Positions 33,780 through 42,197 of a DNA stretch of 64,000 nucleotides are shown here, in pieces. Under the pieces are notes generated by a model that saw only the letters and a program-made list of their open reading frames with translations, had not been told where the DNA came from and ran no database searches. The position numbers and the translations under genes were made by a program. The DNA comes from Olsenella sp. An270 (GTDB lineage: Bacteria > Actinomycetota > Coriobacteriia > Coriobacteriales > Atopobiaceae). The DNA lies in the NCBI RefSeq assembly GCF_002159735.1, contig NZ_NFJF01000001.1, positions 186,001-250,000 on the forward strand, given 5' to 3'. Position 1 is the stretch's first letter. Each line of letters opens with the position of its first letter.

Positions 33780-36700
33780 ATGGAGTTCAAGTTCAAGGTC
33801 CAGCAGTACCAGACTCTGGCGGCAGATGCAGTTGCCGATGTCTTCAAAGGCCAGCCCAAAGTTGATGGGCAGCAGTTCGTTCGTGACCTGGGGGCCGGAT
33901 TCTATAACAAGAGGGGCCAGGCGTTCATTGGCAACTTCGACGGTTCTGATGCTGGTGCCTCTGATGGCTACAAGAACGCTCCGTTAACGATGGGGTCCGA
34001 CGTTCTTCTCGACAATATCAAGAAGGTCCAGGACCGCAATGGCATTGAGCGCTCGGGCAAGCTCAGCCACGCACTTGGCGCCTGTGAGCTGGACGTTGAG
34101 ATGGAGACAGGCACCGGTAAGACCTACGTCTACACCGAGACGATCTTCGAGCTCAACAAGCGCTACGGGTGGTCCAAGTTCATCATCGTGGTGCCGAGCG
34201 TCGCCATTCGCGAGGGCGTGGCGAAATCACTTGCTATCACTGAGCGGCACTTTGCTGATCGCTACGGAAAGCGCATCTGGTGGTTCGTCTACAGCAGTTC
34301 GCGCCTGAACGAGCTCGATGCCTTTGCTAGCCGGAGCGACATCTCCGTCATGGTCATCAACATGCAGGCGTTCAACGCCTTTGACGAGTCCAAGAGTAAG
34401 GAGGGACGCGGGGGAGACAAGACCGCCCGCATCATGTTCTCCGAGCGCGACGACTTTGGCAGTCGTCGTCCCATCGACGTCCTGGCGGCAACCAACCCCA
34501 TCCTCATCCTCGATGAGCCTCAGAAGATGGGAAAGAAGAACAGCGCCACGCGCAAGGCGATGCGGCAGTTCTGCCCGCTCTTCTCGCTCAACTACTCGGC
34601 CACGCACGCAGAGCATCACAACGAGGTCTACGCGCTTGACGCGCTTGATGCCTACAACATGCGCCTTGTGAAGCGCATCGAGGTCAAGGGCTTTGAGGTG
34701 CGTGGTATGCGTGGCACAGACGGCTATCTCTGCCTGCAGGAGATCAAGGTGAGCAAGGCCGCTCCTGTCGCGCGCATCGAGTTCAAGAAGCTCATGGCTA
34801 ACGGCAGCGTGAAGAAGGTCATCGGCTCGTTCGATGAGGGTGATGACATCTATGTTGCCTCGGGCGAGCTCGAGGCATATCGCAACGACTTCGTGGTCTC
34901 TGAGATTCGCGCCGACCGGGACGGTGCCCTTGGCTACGTGCGCTTCCGCAATGGCGAGGAGCTGCGTTGCGGCGAGGTTGTCGGTGACACCGTGGGCGAG
35001 GACATTCGTCGTGTACAGATTCGCGAGACCATCAAGAGTCACCTCCAGAAGGAGGAGCAGCTCTACTCACGGGGCATCAAGTGCCTCTCGCTCTTCTTCA
35101 TTGATGAGGTGAAGAAGTATCGCGAGTATTCAGTTGATGATGGGGAAGAGCTGACGGTCGGCTACGGCAAGGTTTTCGAGGAGGAGTACGCCGCTGCTGT
35201 AGCAGAGAGGCTTGGCTCTCCCCGCATTGGGGACGACGCACCCGGCTCCTATGCCTCGTATCTCAAGCAGTTTGAGCCGAGCCAGGTGCACAAGGGGTAC
35301 TTCTCGATTGACAAGAAGGGTCACGCGATCAACAGCACCACCAAGCGCGGCTCCGAGGACTCCGATGACGAAAGTGCCTACGACCTCATCCTCAAGAACA
35401 AGGAGCGCCTGCTCTCCTTCGAGGAGCCTACGCGCTTCATCTTCTCTCACTCGGCGTTGCGCGAGGGATGGGACAACCCCAACGTCTTCCAAATCTGCAC
35501 GCTCAAGGAGTCTGGCTCCGAGACGAGCAAGCGACAGGAGGTTGGGCGCGGTATGCGTCTGTGCGTGAACCAGGAGGGCGACCGTCAGGATGTTGGCGCG
35601 CTCGGCGAGGACATGGTCCAGAAGGTGAACCTGCTTACGGTCATCGCGTCCGAGAGCTATTCGAGCTTCGTGAACGACCTGCAGAGGGACATCCGCGCAG
35701 AGCTGCGCGAGCGGCCGAAGAAGGTCACGAGGGAGTTCCTCCGGGACTTTCACTATGTCGGATCGGGCGGCGTGAAGCTCGAGCTGGATGGCGAGCAGGC
35801 CGAGCTCGTGCACAACGTGCTGGTGAAGCTCGAGTACGTTGGCCTCGACGGCAGCGTCACCGACAAGTTCAAGACCGAGGGCATCAGGCGCGAGGAGATC
35901 GAGACGCTCCCCGTTGCCGCGCGCACGGTTATCGAGCAGAAGCTCCCGCTTATCGAGACCGCTCTGACGAGCGTCTTTGACGGCTCGGTGCTCGATGACA
36001 TGGTGAGCAACGGTCTCGAGGCGAAGGTCCTCTCCAACCCCCTGAACGAGAACTTCGGAAAGAGGGAGTTCCAGGAGCTCTGGAACAAGATCAACTTCAA
36101 GCAGGCATACACCGTTCACTTTGATGACGACGAGCTGCGCCGCAAGGCGGTGGACAACATCGACCGCAACCTCATGGTCTCCAAGGTGACGTATCGCATC
36201 GTCACGGGAGAGCAGGCAAAGGAGGGGAGCGCCGAGCAGCTTGACTCGAAGAGCCGCTTCGAGGTGAGTCACACCGAGACGCACAGTCTCTCGGAGGTGT
36301 CTCCCATCCACGTCAAGTACGACCTGGTGGGTGAGGTTGCCAAGCGTGCGAAGATCACCCGTCGAAGCGCGGCGAGGATTCTCTCCGAGATGAGCCCCGT
36401 GAAGTTCGCTCTCTTTAAGGAGAACCCCGAGGAGTTCATCGCCAAGGTGGGAGACGCCATCGTTGACGAGAAGGCGACGATGATCGTGGAGCACATCAGC
36501 TACAACCGACTCGAGGAGCGTTACGACGCGGCAATCTTCACCGAGACGATGCCGGAGAGCATGGCGCGCGCCTACCGGTCCAAGAAGAACGTGCAGGACT
36601 ACGTGTTCCCGGACGGGACTGCAGTGAAGTCAGTGGAGCGGCGGTTTGCCGAGGACCTGGATGCGGCTGACGAGGTGGTCGTCTACGCCAAGCTGCCGCG

Positions 36701-36950
36701 CTCGTTCCAGATACCGACGCCGGTCGGCAACTACGCCCCCGATTGGGCTATCGCCTTCAAACGTGAGCGCGTGAAGCACGTCTTCTTTGTCGCGGAGACC
36801 AAGGGATCGATGAGCACGTTGGATTTGCGTCCTATCGAGCAGGCGAAAATCGCGTGCGCGAAGAAGCTCTTCAACGAGATGGGCGATGCCGACGTGCACT
36901 ACGACGTGGTGGATAGCTATGAGAAGCTGCTGAGGATTGTGGGTGAGTGA
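33780..36950 (+). CDS. res: type III restriction endonuclease subunit (Res)
   Basis: A 1056-residue subunit that joins a DNA-sliding SF2 ATPase to a nuclease. Walker A is ETGTGKTYVYTE (about 107-118) and the DEAD position is DEPQ in ILILDEPQKMG (about 243), the hallmark variant of type III Res. SALREGWDNPNVFQICTL and RQEVGRGMRLC are the later helicase motifs. The C-terminal PD-(D/E)xK nuclease has NYAPDWAIAF (D at about 987) and ETKG (E at about 1006, K two residues on). All catalytic residues seem intact. It cuts unmodified DNA with Mod. Its end overlaps the HEPN-motif gene. Confidence 0.93.
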   Translation: MEFKFKVQQYQTLAADAVADVFKGQPKVDGQQFVRDLGAGFYNKRGQAFIGNFDGSDAGASDGYKNAPLTMGSDVLLDNIKKVQDRNGIERSGKLSHALGACELDVEMETGTGKTYVYTETIFELNKRYGWSKFIIVVPSVAIREGVAKSLAITERHFADRYGKRIWWFVYSSSRLNELDAFASRSDISVMVINMQAFNAFDESKSKEGRGGDKTARIMFSERDDFGSRRPIDVLAATNPILILDEPQKMGKKNSATRKAMRQFCPLFSLNYSATHAEHHNEVYALDALDAYNMRLVKRIEVKGFEVRGMRGTDGYLCLQEIKVSKAAPVARIEFKKLMANGSVKKVIGSFDEGDDIYVASGELEAYRNDFVVSEIRADRDGALGYVRFRNGEELRCGEVVGDTVGEDIRRVQIRETIKSHLQKEEQLYSRGIKCLSLFFIDEVKKYREYSVDDGEELTVGYGKVFEEEYAAAVAERLGSPRIGDDAPGSYASYLKQFEPSQVHKGYFSIDKKGHAINSTTKRGSEDSDDESAYDLILKNKERLLSFEEPTRFIFSHSALREGWDNPNVFQICTLKESGSETSKRQEVGRGMRLCVNQEGDRQDVGALGEDMVQKVNLLTVIASESYSSFVNDLQRDIRAELRERPKKVTREFLRDFHYVGSGGVKLELDGEQAELVHNVLVKLEYVGLDGSVTDKFKTEGIRREEIETLPVAARTVIEQKLPLIETALTSVFDGSVLDDMVSNGLEAKVLSNPLNENFGKREFQELWNKINFKQAYTVHFDDDELRRKAVDNIDRNLMVSKVTYRIVTGEQAKEGSAEQLDSKSRFEVSHTETHSLSEVSPIHVKYDLVGEVAKRAKITRRSAARILSEMSPVKFALFKENPEEFIAKVGDAIVDEKATMIVEHISYNRLEERYDAAIFTETMPESMARAYRSKKNVQDYVFPDGTAVKSVERRFAEDLDAADEVVVYAKLPRSFQIPTPVGNYAPDWAIAFKRERVKHVFFVAETKGSMSTLDLRPIEQAKIACAKKLFNEMGDADVHYDVVDSYEKLLRIVGE

Positions 36951-37519
36951 TCGTGAACTCTACGGAGGACATGAAGCGCAGGCTTGAGATGCGCGACATG
37001 CACGATTTTTTCCTGAACAAAATCAAAGGAGCAATGGATAGCGAGAATTATTTTGAGGCTGCGTGGCTCGAGTATTCTTGTCTTGAGAATCGATACTTTC
37101 GCACGCTCGGTAAGTATAAAACAGCATGTAAATACTGTAAGGGAAAATGCAAGAGTAAGAAGAACGAACTTGCGTTGAGAACCAAGGTTAGGTGCGTCCA
37201 AAGACTTATGGACGCTGGCATCAGTTGTGTCTCGGAGTCGTTTTCTCCGGATCAGATATCGAGTACGCTTTCATGGATTAAGAAAAGAAACTATCTCATG
37301 CATAGTTTACTGGCTCTAGAAACCTACCAAGAATCATTTGACCATTCGTTTCGGGAGCTCGCAGGCGAGGGCTATGATCTGGTTGTCCAAACGTATCAAT
37401 CCTGTACACGTTTTCGGGCAATCTTCTTTAGTGAGAATTATATATTTAATTTCCCTGAAGAGTGCATGGAGAAGTGCGCATGCAACGTTAAAGCTAGGGA
37501 AAGAACCATAGAGCTATAA
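36947..37519 (+). CDS. HEPN-motif protein at the end of the type III R-M operon
   Basis: A 190-residue helical protein. RNYLMH at residues 114-119 is an RxxxxH motif preceded by KK and followed by SLLAL, the form found in HEPN ribonucleases. An earlier helix EAAWLEYSCLENRYFRTL (37-54) fits the first HEPN helix. Four cysteines lie at 61, 64, 68 and 83. Many HEPN proteins are RNA-cutting toxins in defence operons, so this may be an abortive-infection effector. The family call is from motif and layout only. The DNA is AT-rich, unlike Res just before it. The GTG at 36947 overlaps the Res stop; GTG at 36953 is an alternative. Confidence 0.65.
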   Translation: MIVNSTEDMKRRLEMRDMHDFFLNKIKGAMDSENYFEAAWLEYSCLENRYFRTLGKYKTACKYCKGKCKSKKNELALRTKVRCVQRLMDAGISCVSESFSPDQISSTLSWIKKRNYLMHSLLALETYQESFDHSFRELAGEGYDLVVQTYQSCTRFRAIFFSENYIFNFPEECMEKCACNVKARERTIEL

Positions 37520-37629
37520 AGGCGCTCGGGTTGTAGGGGCGCTCGACTTGTAGATTACCAGAGTCAACCTAGTCAATCTCGCAAGCGGGTACAATCGTCC
37601 AAGTTGCGGCAAGATTGGGGGGATGTCAC

Positions 37630-37827
37630 ATGCGCATATGGAAGGACCCAAGCGGCAACCTCGTGGACGACCAGCGTCTCCTTGCGTACGTGAGCGCCCA
37701 CGGCAGCCTTTCCAAGGCCCTTGCGTCAGGTGATTTCGTGCTCGTGAGCGACAATAATGAGACGGCGAGCCGCAAGCGTCCCAGCAAGCAGTTTGGCGAG
37801 CGTCCACGCCTTGCCGACTACCTCTAG
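37630..37827 (+). CDS. small protein upstream of Fic, possible partner
   Basis: A 65-residue basic protein starting MRIWKDPSGNLVDDQRLLAYV, with no family that I recognise. The ATG at 37630 follows GGGGGATGTCAC. It ends 12 nt before the Fic start, so the two are probably co-transcribed. In some Fic modules a small antitoxin precedes the toxin. However, this Fic already carries its own inhibitory helix, and the small protein lacks that motif, so an antitoxin role is not supported by sequence. Confidence 0.6.
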   Translation: MRIWKDPSGNLVDDQRLLAYVSAHGSLSKALASGDFVLVSDNNETASRKRPSKQFGERPRLADYL

Positions 37828-37839
37828 GTCGTGAGGCCG

Positions 37840-38586
37840 ATGCCCGACGTTCTTCTCGCCAGCTACGAGGGCCTTGTCTCGAGGTGGAGGGAGCTCCCCG
37901 CCCCTTCGCGCGAGGCGCGTGTGGACGACTTTGTCCTCAACTACGCCTATAACTCCGGAAAGATAGAGAACGACGCCATCACGTATCACGACACTCACGA
38001 GGTCTTTGAGAACGGTCGCATTGTCGCCTTCACCGGTGACGTGCGGACGCTCTTTGAGATACAGAACCTCAAGACCTCCTGGGAGTGGGCGAGGCCGCTC
38101 GCAAATTCCGGGTTGCAGCTCACGGAGGATCTTGTCCTTAAGGCTCACGAGCTCCTGACCTACGGCACGTACGACGAGCAGCGTTGGGGGAGTGGGGAGA
38201 GGCCCGGCTCGTACAAACTGGGTGACTACGTTGTTGGAGCGAAGGCGGTTGGCGCTGACGCGGCGGACGTCCCCGAGCTCATGCGGGATCTCCTCGATGA
38301 TGTGAACACCTACCTTTCTGATGATGGTCATGCGCTCACCGTCGCCGCCTATCTCCATGCCTCGCTTGTTGACATTCATCCGTTTGCCGACGGCAACGGG
38401 CGGGTGGCTCGCCTGCTCATGAACATGGTCCTTCTTGCCATGGGTCACCCGCCGGTGGTGATCAGGGAGCAGGACCGGATGGCGTACTATGGCGCGCTCG
38501 ACGCCTTCCATGATGAGGGCGACCTTGAGCCTTTCAAGCAGTTCCTCGTGACCGAGTGCCTTCTCACCTGGGATGGGGCCGTGTAG
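37840..38586 (+). CDS. Fic family protein, copy 1 (autoinhibited class)
   Basis: A 248-residue Fic enzyme, a class that usually transfers AMP from ATP to a protein Ser/Thr/Tyr. The full active motif HPFADGNGR is at residues 180-188. An N-terminal inhibitory motif SGKIEN fits SxxxEN at 39-44; its Glu blocks ATP, so the protein is off until that helix moves. The ATG at 37840 is chosen over the GTG at 37831 because it then aligns without gaps to the second copy at 40657 over the first 188 residues. Target unknown. The second copy lies 2 kb downstream. Confidence 0.9.
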   Translation: MPDVLLASYEGLVSRWRELPAPSREARVDDFVLNYAYNSGKIENDAITYHDTHEVFENGRIVAFTGDVRTLFEIQNLKTSWEWARPLANSGLQLTEDLVLKAHELLTYGTYDEQRWGSGERPGSYKLGDYVVGAKAVGADAADVPELMRDLLDDVNTYLSDDGHALTVAAYLHASLVDIHPFADGNGRVARLLMNMVLLAMGHPPVVIREQDRMAYYGALDAFHDEGDLEPFKQFLVTECLLTWDGAV

Positions 38587-38644
38587 GCATTTATGTCCGG
38601 CCTCCCTGATACGCTTTGCGTGAGGATTCGGGAGGAGGTACTCC

Positions 38645-39760
38645 ATGCCGCGTGCGCTGCCGGACATAGCGGACCTTGCGCCATTTGACGGCGTGCCGCT
38701 GCGCTTTGCGTGGGAGGCTTCCGTCGTGGGGGCGCGCTACCACGGGGCGGAGGGGGCGTGCCTGCGGCTGCGACTGGGCGACGAGGTCGATCTGGTGCGC
38801 GAGCCCGAGAACGCCCACGACGCCGACGCCATCCGCGTGGAGCATGGCGGTGAGCTGCTTGGATATCTGCCGGCAGAGTTCGCCCGCGCCTGGGCCGGCG
38901 CGCTTGACGCAGGCGTGCGCACGCGTTGCGAGGTGCTCAGGCCCACGCAGAAGAACACCGTGCGCGAGGACGTGGCCGTGCCGCTCGTCTGGGTGCGCTT
39001 CTACGCCCGGGAGCAGCGCTACGAGCTCTGTGACATGCGCTATCGACCACCCTTGAGAAACCCCTTTGACGGAGGGTGGTCCGATCCCCCGGAGCATTGC
39101 TTCTATCTCGCGGACGACGATCCGGCGGGTCGTCACCGCCTGGGCGACGTGATGGTCTCGGCGGACGAGAAGACCGTGGTGGGGCTGCCGGAGGGCGCCG
39201 AACCGCCGGCGGTTCTCGTCATCCCCGAGGGCGTGCGCGAGATTGCGCCGTGGGCCTGCGCGCAGTCCGGCGCCGGGGGCGTCATCCTGCCGGACACGCT
39301 CGAGCAGATCCACCAGTTCGCCTTCGCCGAGGCGTCGGGCTGGCTCGTCCGCGTCCCCGCAGGCGTCCGCCACGTCGCTTCGGGTGCCTTTGCCGCACGT
39401 GCCACCTATGGCGAGGGGTGGCGTCCCTGCTACTTTGAGGTCGACGGCGCGAACGAGCGCCTCTGCTCGCGTGAGGGCTCGCTGCTCGGGCGCACGGCCG
39501 ACGGGCTCGAGCTGCTCTCGCTCTACGCTGACCTGCCGAGCCACGAGCATGACGACCCGGAGCTCCCGTCTGCGGGCGTCGACTACCGCGTGCCGGAGGG
39601 CACGACGCGTGTCGGCGCCGCCGCGATTAGCGTGAGCCCCATGACCTTCTCGCCCACGCGCCTTCTGGCGCCCGAGCCCCTGGGCGTGCTCGACGCCGGC
39701 TCGTTCTCGTGGGGCGCGCCGGACGAGGGCGTCGTCGTGGACTGGGGAGGTCGGTCATGA
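38645..39760 (+). CDS. HIRAN-domain protein with BspA-like leucine-rich repeats
   Basis: A 371-residue protein. Residues 22-95 look like a HIRAN domain: FAWEASVVGARYHGAEG, then DEVDLVREPENAHDADAIRVEHGG and LLGYLPAEFARAWA, with the REPxNxxDxxAI core intact. HIRAN domains bind DNA ends or stalled forks in helicases such as HLTF, but stand-alone forms also exist. The middle has BspA-type repeats (LVIPEGVREIAPWAC, VILPDTLEQIHQFAF, VRVPAGVRHVASGAF). The pairing is unusual. No signal peptide. GGGAGGAGGTACTCC precedes the ATG. It is coupled to the next gene by an ATGA overlap. Confidence 0.75.
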   Translation: MPRALPDIADLAPFDGVPLRFAWEASVVGARYHGAEGACLRLRLGDEVDLVREPENAHDADAIRVEHGGELLGYLPAEFARAWAGALDAGVRTRCEVLRPTQKNTVREDVAVPLVWVRFYAREQRYELCDMRYRPPLRNPFDGGWSDPPEHCFYLADDDPAGRHRLGDVMVSADEKTVVGLPEGAEPPAVLVIPEGVREIAPWACAQSGAGGVILPDTLEQIHQFAFAEASGWLVRVPAGVRHVASGAFAARATYGEGWRPCYFEVDGANERLCSREGSLLGRTADGLELLSLYADLPSHEHDDPELPSAGVDYRVPEGTTRVGAAAISVSPMTFSPTRLLAPEPLGVLDAGSFSWGAPDEGVVVDWGGRS

Positions 39761-40584
39761 GGCCCGAAGACGTCATGACCCGCCTTGTGCTCGCCGCGCT
39801 CGCGGACGACGCGGAGGCGTGCGCCGAGCTGCTCTCCTCCGGCGAGCCGGCGGAGATGCCCGCCGTCGCGCTCTCGCGCGCCATCGCGGCCGGCAGCTCT
39901 CGCGCGGCGCTTGCGCTCGCCGGGTGGGGCGTCACGCTCGCGCCGTACCCGGAGGCGGTCATCGTCCCCGGGGACACGCTCGCGCGACGAGAGGGGAGAG
40001 TGAGGGGCTACCTCCGCGATCTTCTCGCCTTGGGAAGCGGGCGGCTCGAGTTCTGCGGTCGACATCGCCCGCGGCGCCCCGCCCCGGGCCACGAGTTCTC
40101 GGGCTGTCTCTACCTGCATGCGATCTCTCGTGCGAGCGGCCCGGTACTGAGCGCCCTTCTCGACGCGAACTTGCTCTCGGCGCGCGACCGCGCCGGCCTC
40201 ATGCTGGTCGCAGCGAACTACTGGGTGAGCTGGCGGGACGAGGGCCTCCTCGAGACGGCCGTGCTTCTCGCCCGCTCGCTTGGGGAACGCCCCCCGTACC
40301 CGACGATCGACTTCAAGAGCTGCGGGCTGGGGAACTATATCGCCTCCGATCTCTTTGACCTGGCGGCCTGTCGCCCGGCCACGTGGCTGGGGAGCTATCT
40401 GCTCCGTGCGGCGCGCGTGGCACGGGAGGGCGGGGTGCTGCTCTCGTATGCGCACCTGGCCTCGCGCCTGACCGGGACCACGCGTCGTCCGAGATACGAG
40501 GCGGAGCTGCGCCGTGTGGTGGGCGAGGTCGGCCTCGATCTCTTTGGTACCACCGGCCCCTTGCCGAGGCGTCCGCGCCTCTGA
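39757..40584 (+). CDS. protein of unknown function, possibly ankyrin-like
   Basis: A 275-residue soluble protein. Helix pairs such as VLAALADDAEACAELLSSGE, AIAAGSSRAALALAGWGV and YLHAISRASGPVLSALLDANLLS resemble degenerate ankyrin-type repeats, but the consensus is too weak for a firm call. Residues 85-115 are Arg/Pro/His-rich. The ATG overlaps the stop of the HIRAN gene, so the two probably act together. The ribosome site is GGGGAGG. Confidence 0.65.
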   Translation: MRPEDVMTRLVLAALADDAEACAELLSSGEPAEMPAVALSRAIAAGSSRAALALAGWGVTLAPYPEAVIVPGDTLARREGRVRGYLRDLLALGSGRLEFCGRHRPRRPAPGHEFSGCLYLHAISRASGPVLSALLDANLLSARDRAGLMLVAANYWVSWRDEGLLETAVLLARSLGERPPYPTIDFKSCGLGNYIASDLFDLAACRPATWLGSYLLRAARVAREGGVLLSYAHLASRLTGTTRRPRYEAELRRVVGEVGLDLFGTTGPLPRRPRL

Positions 40585-40656
40585 CGGACGGGGCGGCGCG
40601 CGCGGCCGCGACGGGCGCTACAATGCCCCCAACAGGCCGAGGACAGGAGGTGTCCC

Positions 40657-41409
40657 ATGGCAGATTCGCTGAAGCCGCAGTACGACGAGCTCGTCGCCAA
40701 GTGGAGCGCCCTCGCTCCCGAGCGTCGCGAGGAGCTGCTCGCGGAGTTCGTGCCCGACTACGTCTACAACTCCGAGAAGATCGAGAACTCCGAGCTCACC
40801 TACGAGACCGTCAGACAAATCGTGGAGACGGGGTCCGTCACGGGCTATACCGGTGACGTCCAGCTGCTCATCGAGACTTACAATCTGAAGCTCTCCTGGG
40901 ACCTGGCGCGCGTCAAGCTCGCCGAGGACCCGTGCCTGTCCGAGGAGCTCATCCAGGAGGCGCAGGGCCTCGTGACGATGGGCACCTACGACGAGAAGCG
41001 CCTGCTTGCCGGCGAGCGCCCGGGCACCTTCAAGCTCGAGAACTACGTGGGCGGCCCGGCGAGCGTGGGCATCCCCGCGGCGGAGGTCCCGCGCGCGGTG
41101 GGTCTTCTCGCCGACGATGTGAACACCTACCTCGAGGAGGGCGAGCGTCGTCTCACCATCGCGGCCTACCTCCATGCCAAGCTCTTCGACATCCACCCCT
41201 TCGCCGACGGCAACGGGCGTACGGCGCGCCTGCTCATGAACGGCGTCCTGCTCGCGATGGGCATGCCGCCGATTGTGATCCACGCGCAGAACCACGCCGC
41301 CTACCACGCGGCGCTCGACGTCTTCCACCTGGAGGGCGACCTCGGCCCGCTCAGGCGCTTCCTGCGCTCCGAGACGATGCTCACCTGGGAGGGCCTGCTC
41401 GACGACTGA
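40657..41409 (+). CDS. Fic family protein, copy 2 (autoinhibited class)
   Basis: A 250-residue paralogue of the Fic protein at 37840. The Fic motif HPFADGNGR is at 180-188 and the inhibitory motif SEKIEN at 39-44, both at the same residue numbers as copy 1. The C-terminal block ARLLMN.VLLAMG.PP.VI is also shared. Residues around the flap (GERPGTFKLENYVGG) are kept, so both look active. AGGAGGTGTCCC precedes the ATG. The spread of differences suggests an old tandem duplication, with the HIRAN gene pair between the copies. Confidence 0.92.
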   Translation: MADSLKPQYDELVAKWSALAPERREELLAEFVPDYVYNSEKIENSELTYETVRQIVETGSVTGYTGDVQLLIETYNLKLSWDLARVKLAEDPCLSEELIQEAQGLVTMGTYDEKRLLAGERPGTFKLENYVGGPASVGIPAAEVPRAVGLLADDVNTYLEEGERRLTIAAYLHAKLFDIHPFADGNGRTARLLMNGVLLAMGMPPIVIHAQNHAAYHAALDVFHLEGDLGPLRRFLRSETMLTWEGLLDD

Positions 41410-41421
41410 CGGGAGGCGCGC

Positions 41422-41646
41422 ATGGACGACCCCATCCGCACGGTCCTGGGACCCGACGGCATGCACATGGAGCAGGAGTTCGGCTCGCTGCGCTGGGACG
41501 TCCTGACGGGGGAGACGTCGACGGTCATCGGCGAGCCCGGGGATGGCCTGCGCGTGGTGACGCGCCCGGACGGCACGAGCGTCACCGAGCAGCAGGTCGG
41601 CAACATGCGCTTCTCGCCCGACCGCGGCGTCGAGACCATCTTCTAG
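41422..41646 (+). CDS. small protein of unknown function
   Basis: A 74-residue acidic protein (MDDPIRTVLGPDGMHMEQEFG...) that I do not recognise. It is beta-rich by composition (GLRVVTRPDGTSVTEQQVG), with no membrane segment. GGGAGGCGCGC precedes the ATG. It lies 12 nt after Fic copy 2 and one nucleotide before the next gene, so it probably belongs to the same operon. Confidence 0.6.
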   Translation: MDDPIRTVLGPDGMHMEQEFGSLRWDVLTGETSTVIGEPGDGLRVVTRPDGTSVTEQQVGNMRFSPDRGVETIF

Positions 41647-41647
41647 C

Positions 41648-41866
41648 ATGGCGGGCAACCCCTTCGACTTCAATCGCAACGGCCGGTGGTCCACCTCCGA
41701 GCGCGCCTTCACCCACTACGGCGTCGACCCGCTCGTGCGGGGAGGCGGCTCCGGGTCGCCCGGCTGCGGGAACGGCTGTCTGGGGTGTCTGACCCTGCTG
41801 GTCCTGTGCTGCTTCGTCTACCTTGGGTGGCTCGTGCTCACGCTGCTCTTCTCGCCGGGGGCATGA
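41648..41866 (+). CDS. small membrane protein
   Basis: A 72-residue protein. The first 30 residues are polar (NPFDFNRNGRWSTSERA), followed by a Gly/Cys-rich linker (GCGNGCLGC) and one strong membrane helix (LTLLVLCCFVYLGWLVLTLLF). The cysteine cluster at the membrane face is notable. Function unknown; probably translated with the preceding small gene. Confidence 0.6.
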   Translation: MAGNPFDFNRNGRWSTSERAFTHYGVDPLVRGGGSGSPGCGNGCLGCLTLLVLCCFVYLGWLVLTLLFSPGA

Positions 41867-41891
41867 GCGCGCCAGCCGCGCCCGCCTCCCG

Positions 41892-42037
41892 GAGGTTATG
41901 CAACATCTGCGAGGTTATGCAACGTCCGTCTGGCGACACGATCTTATCGCCAGCTAATTTACCTGCAAATATATGTCTTTCATCCTTACTTACGGCTGTG
42001 ACAACGTTGCATAACCTCAGCAACGCCGCATAACCTC
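41892..42037. repeat. palindromic element with doubled GAGGTTATGCAAC arms
   Basis: Each side has two copies of the arm: GAGGTTATGCAAC at 41892 and 41911, and the complement at 42005-42018 and, as GCCGCATAACCTC, at 42025-42037. A central hairpin TGGCGA/TCGCCA lies within. The interior is AT-rich and encodes nothing. The layout recalls the 17-kb and 24.9-kb elements but the arm sequence differs. Confidence 0.7.
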
Positions 42038-42139
42038 GGGGCGGCGCCTGAAGCGCGTGCCGCAGGAGGCGAGAAGAACGGTCCCGTCGGACTCCGAGCG
42101 CCGCTCCTCCACACGTTCTTCTCGCGCGAGAAAAAGTCC

Positions 42140-42168
42140 TTGCATCGGGCGACGCGGTTTTGCATAAT
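42140..42168 (+). promoter_or_regulatory. promoter of the His-Lys-Lys tRNA cluster
   Basis: TTGCAT and CATAAT are spaced by exactly 17 nt, 30 nt before tRNA-His. The stretch 42038-42139 before it holds only two CTTCTCG-type words (42068, 42116) and no gene. Confidence 0.65.
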
Positions 42169-42197
42169 AGTCGAGCTGCTTCAAGAGGTGGCGAAAT

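Noticed and set aside
27894-36950. DISARM or BREX system
   Set aside because: The SNF2 helicase and methylase recall DISARM, but drmA, drmB and drmC are absent. There is no pglZ, brxC or brxL for BREX. Mod and Res are clear type III subunits.
37630-37827. Fic antitoxin (FicA/VbhA type)
   Set aside because: The small protein lacks the SxxxE[GN] inhibitory motif, which is instead found in the Fic protein itself.
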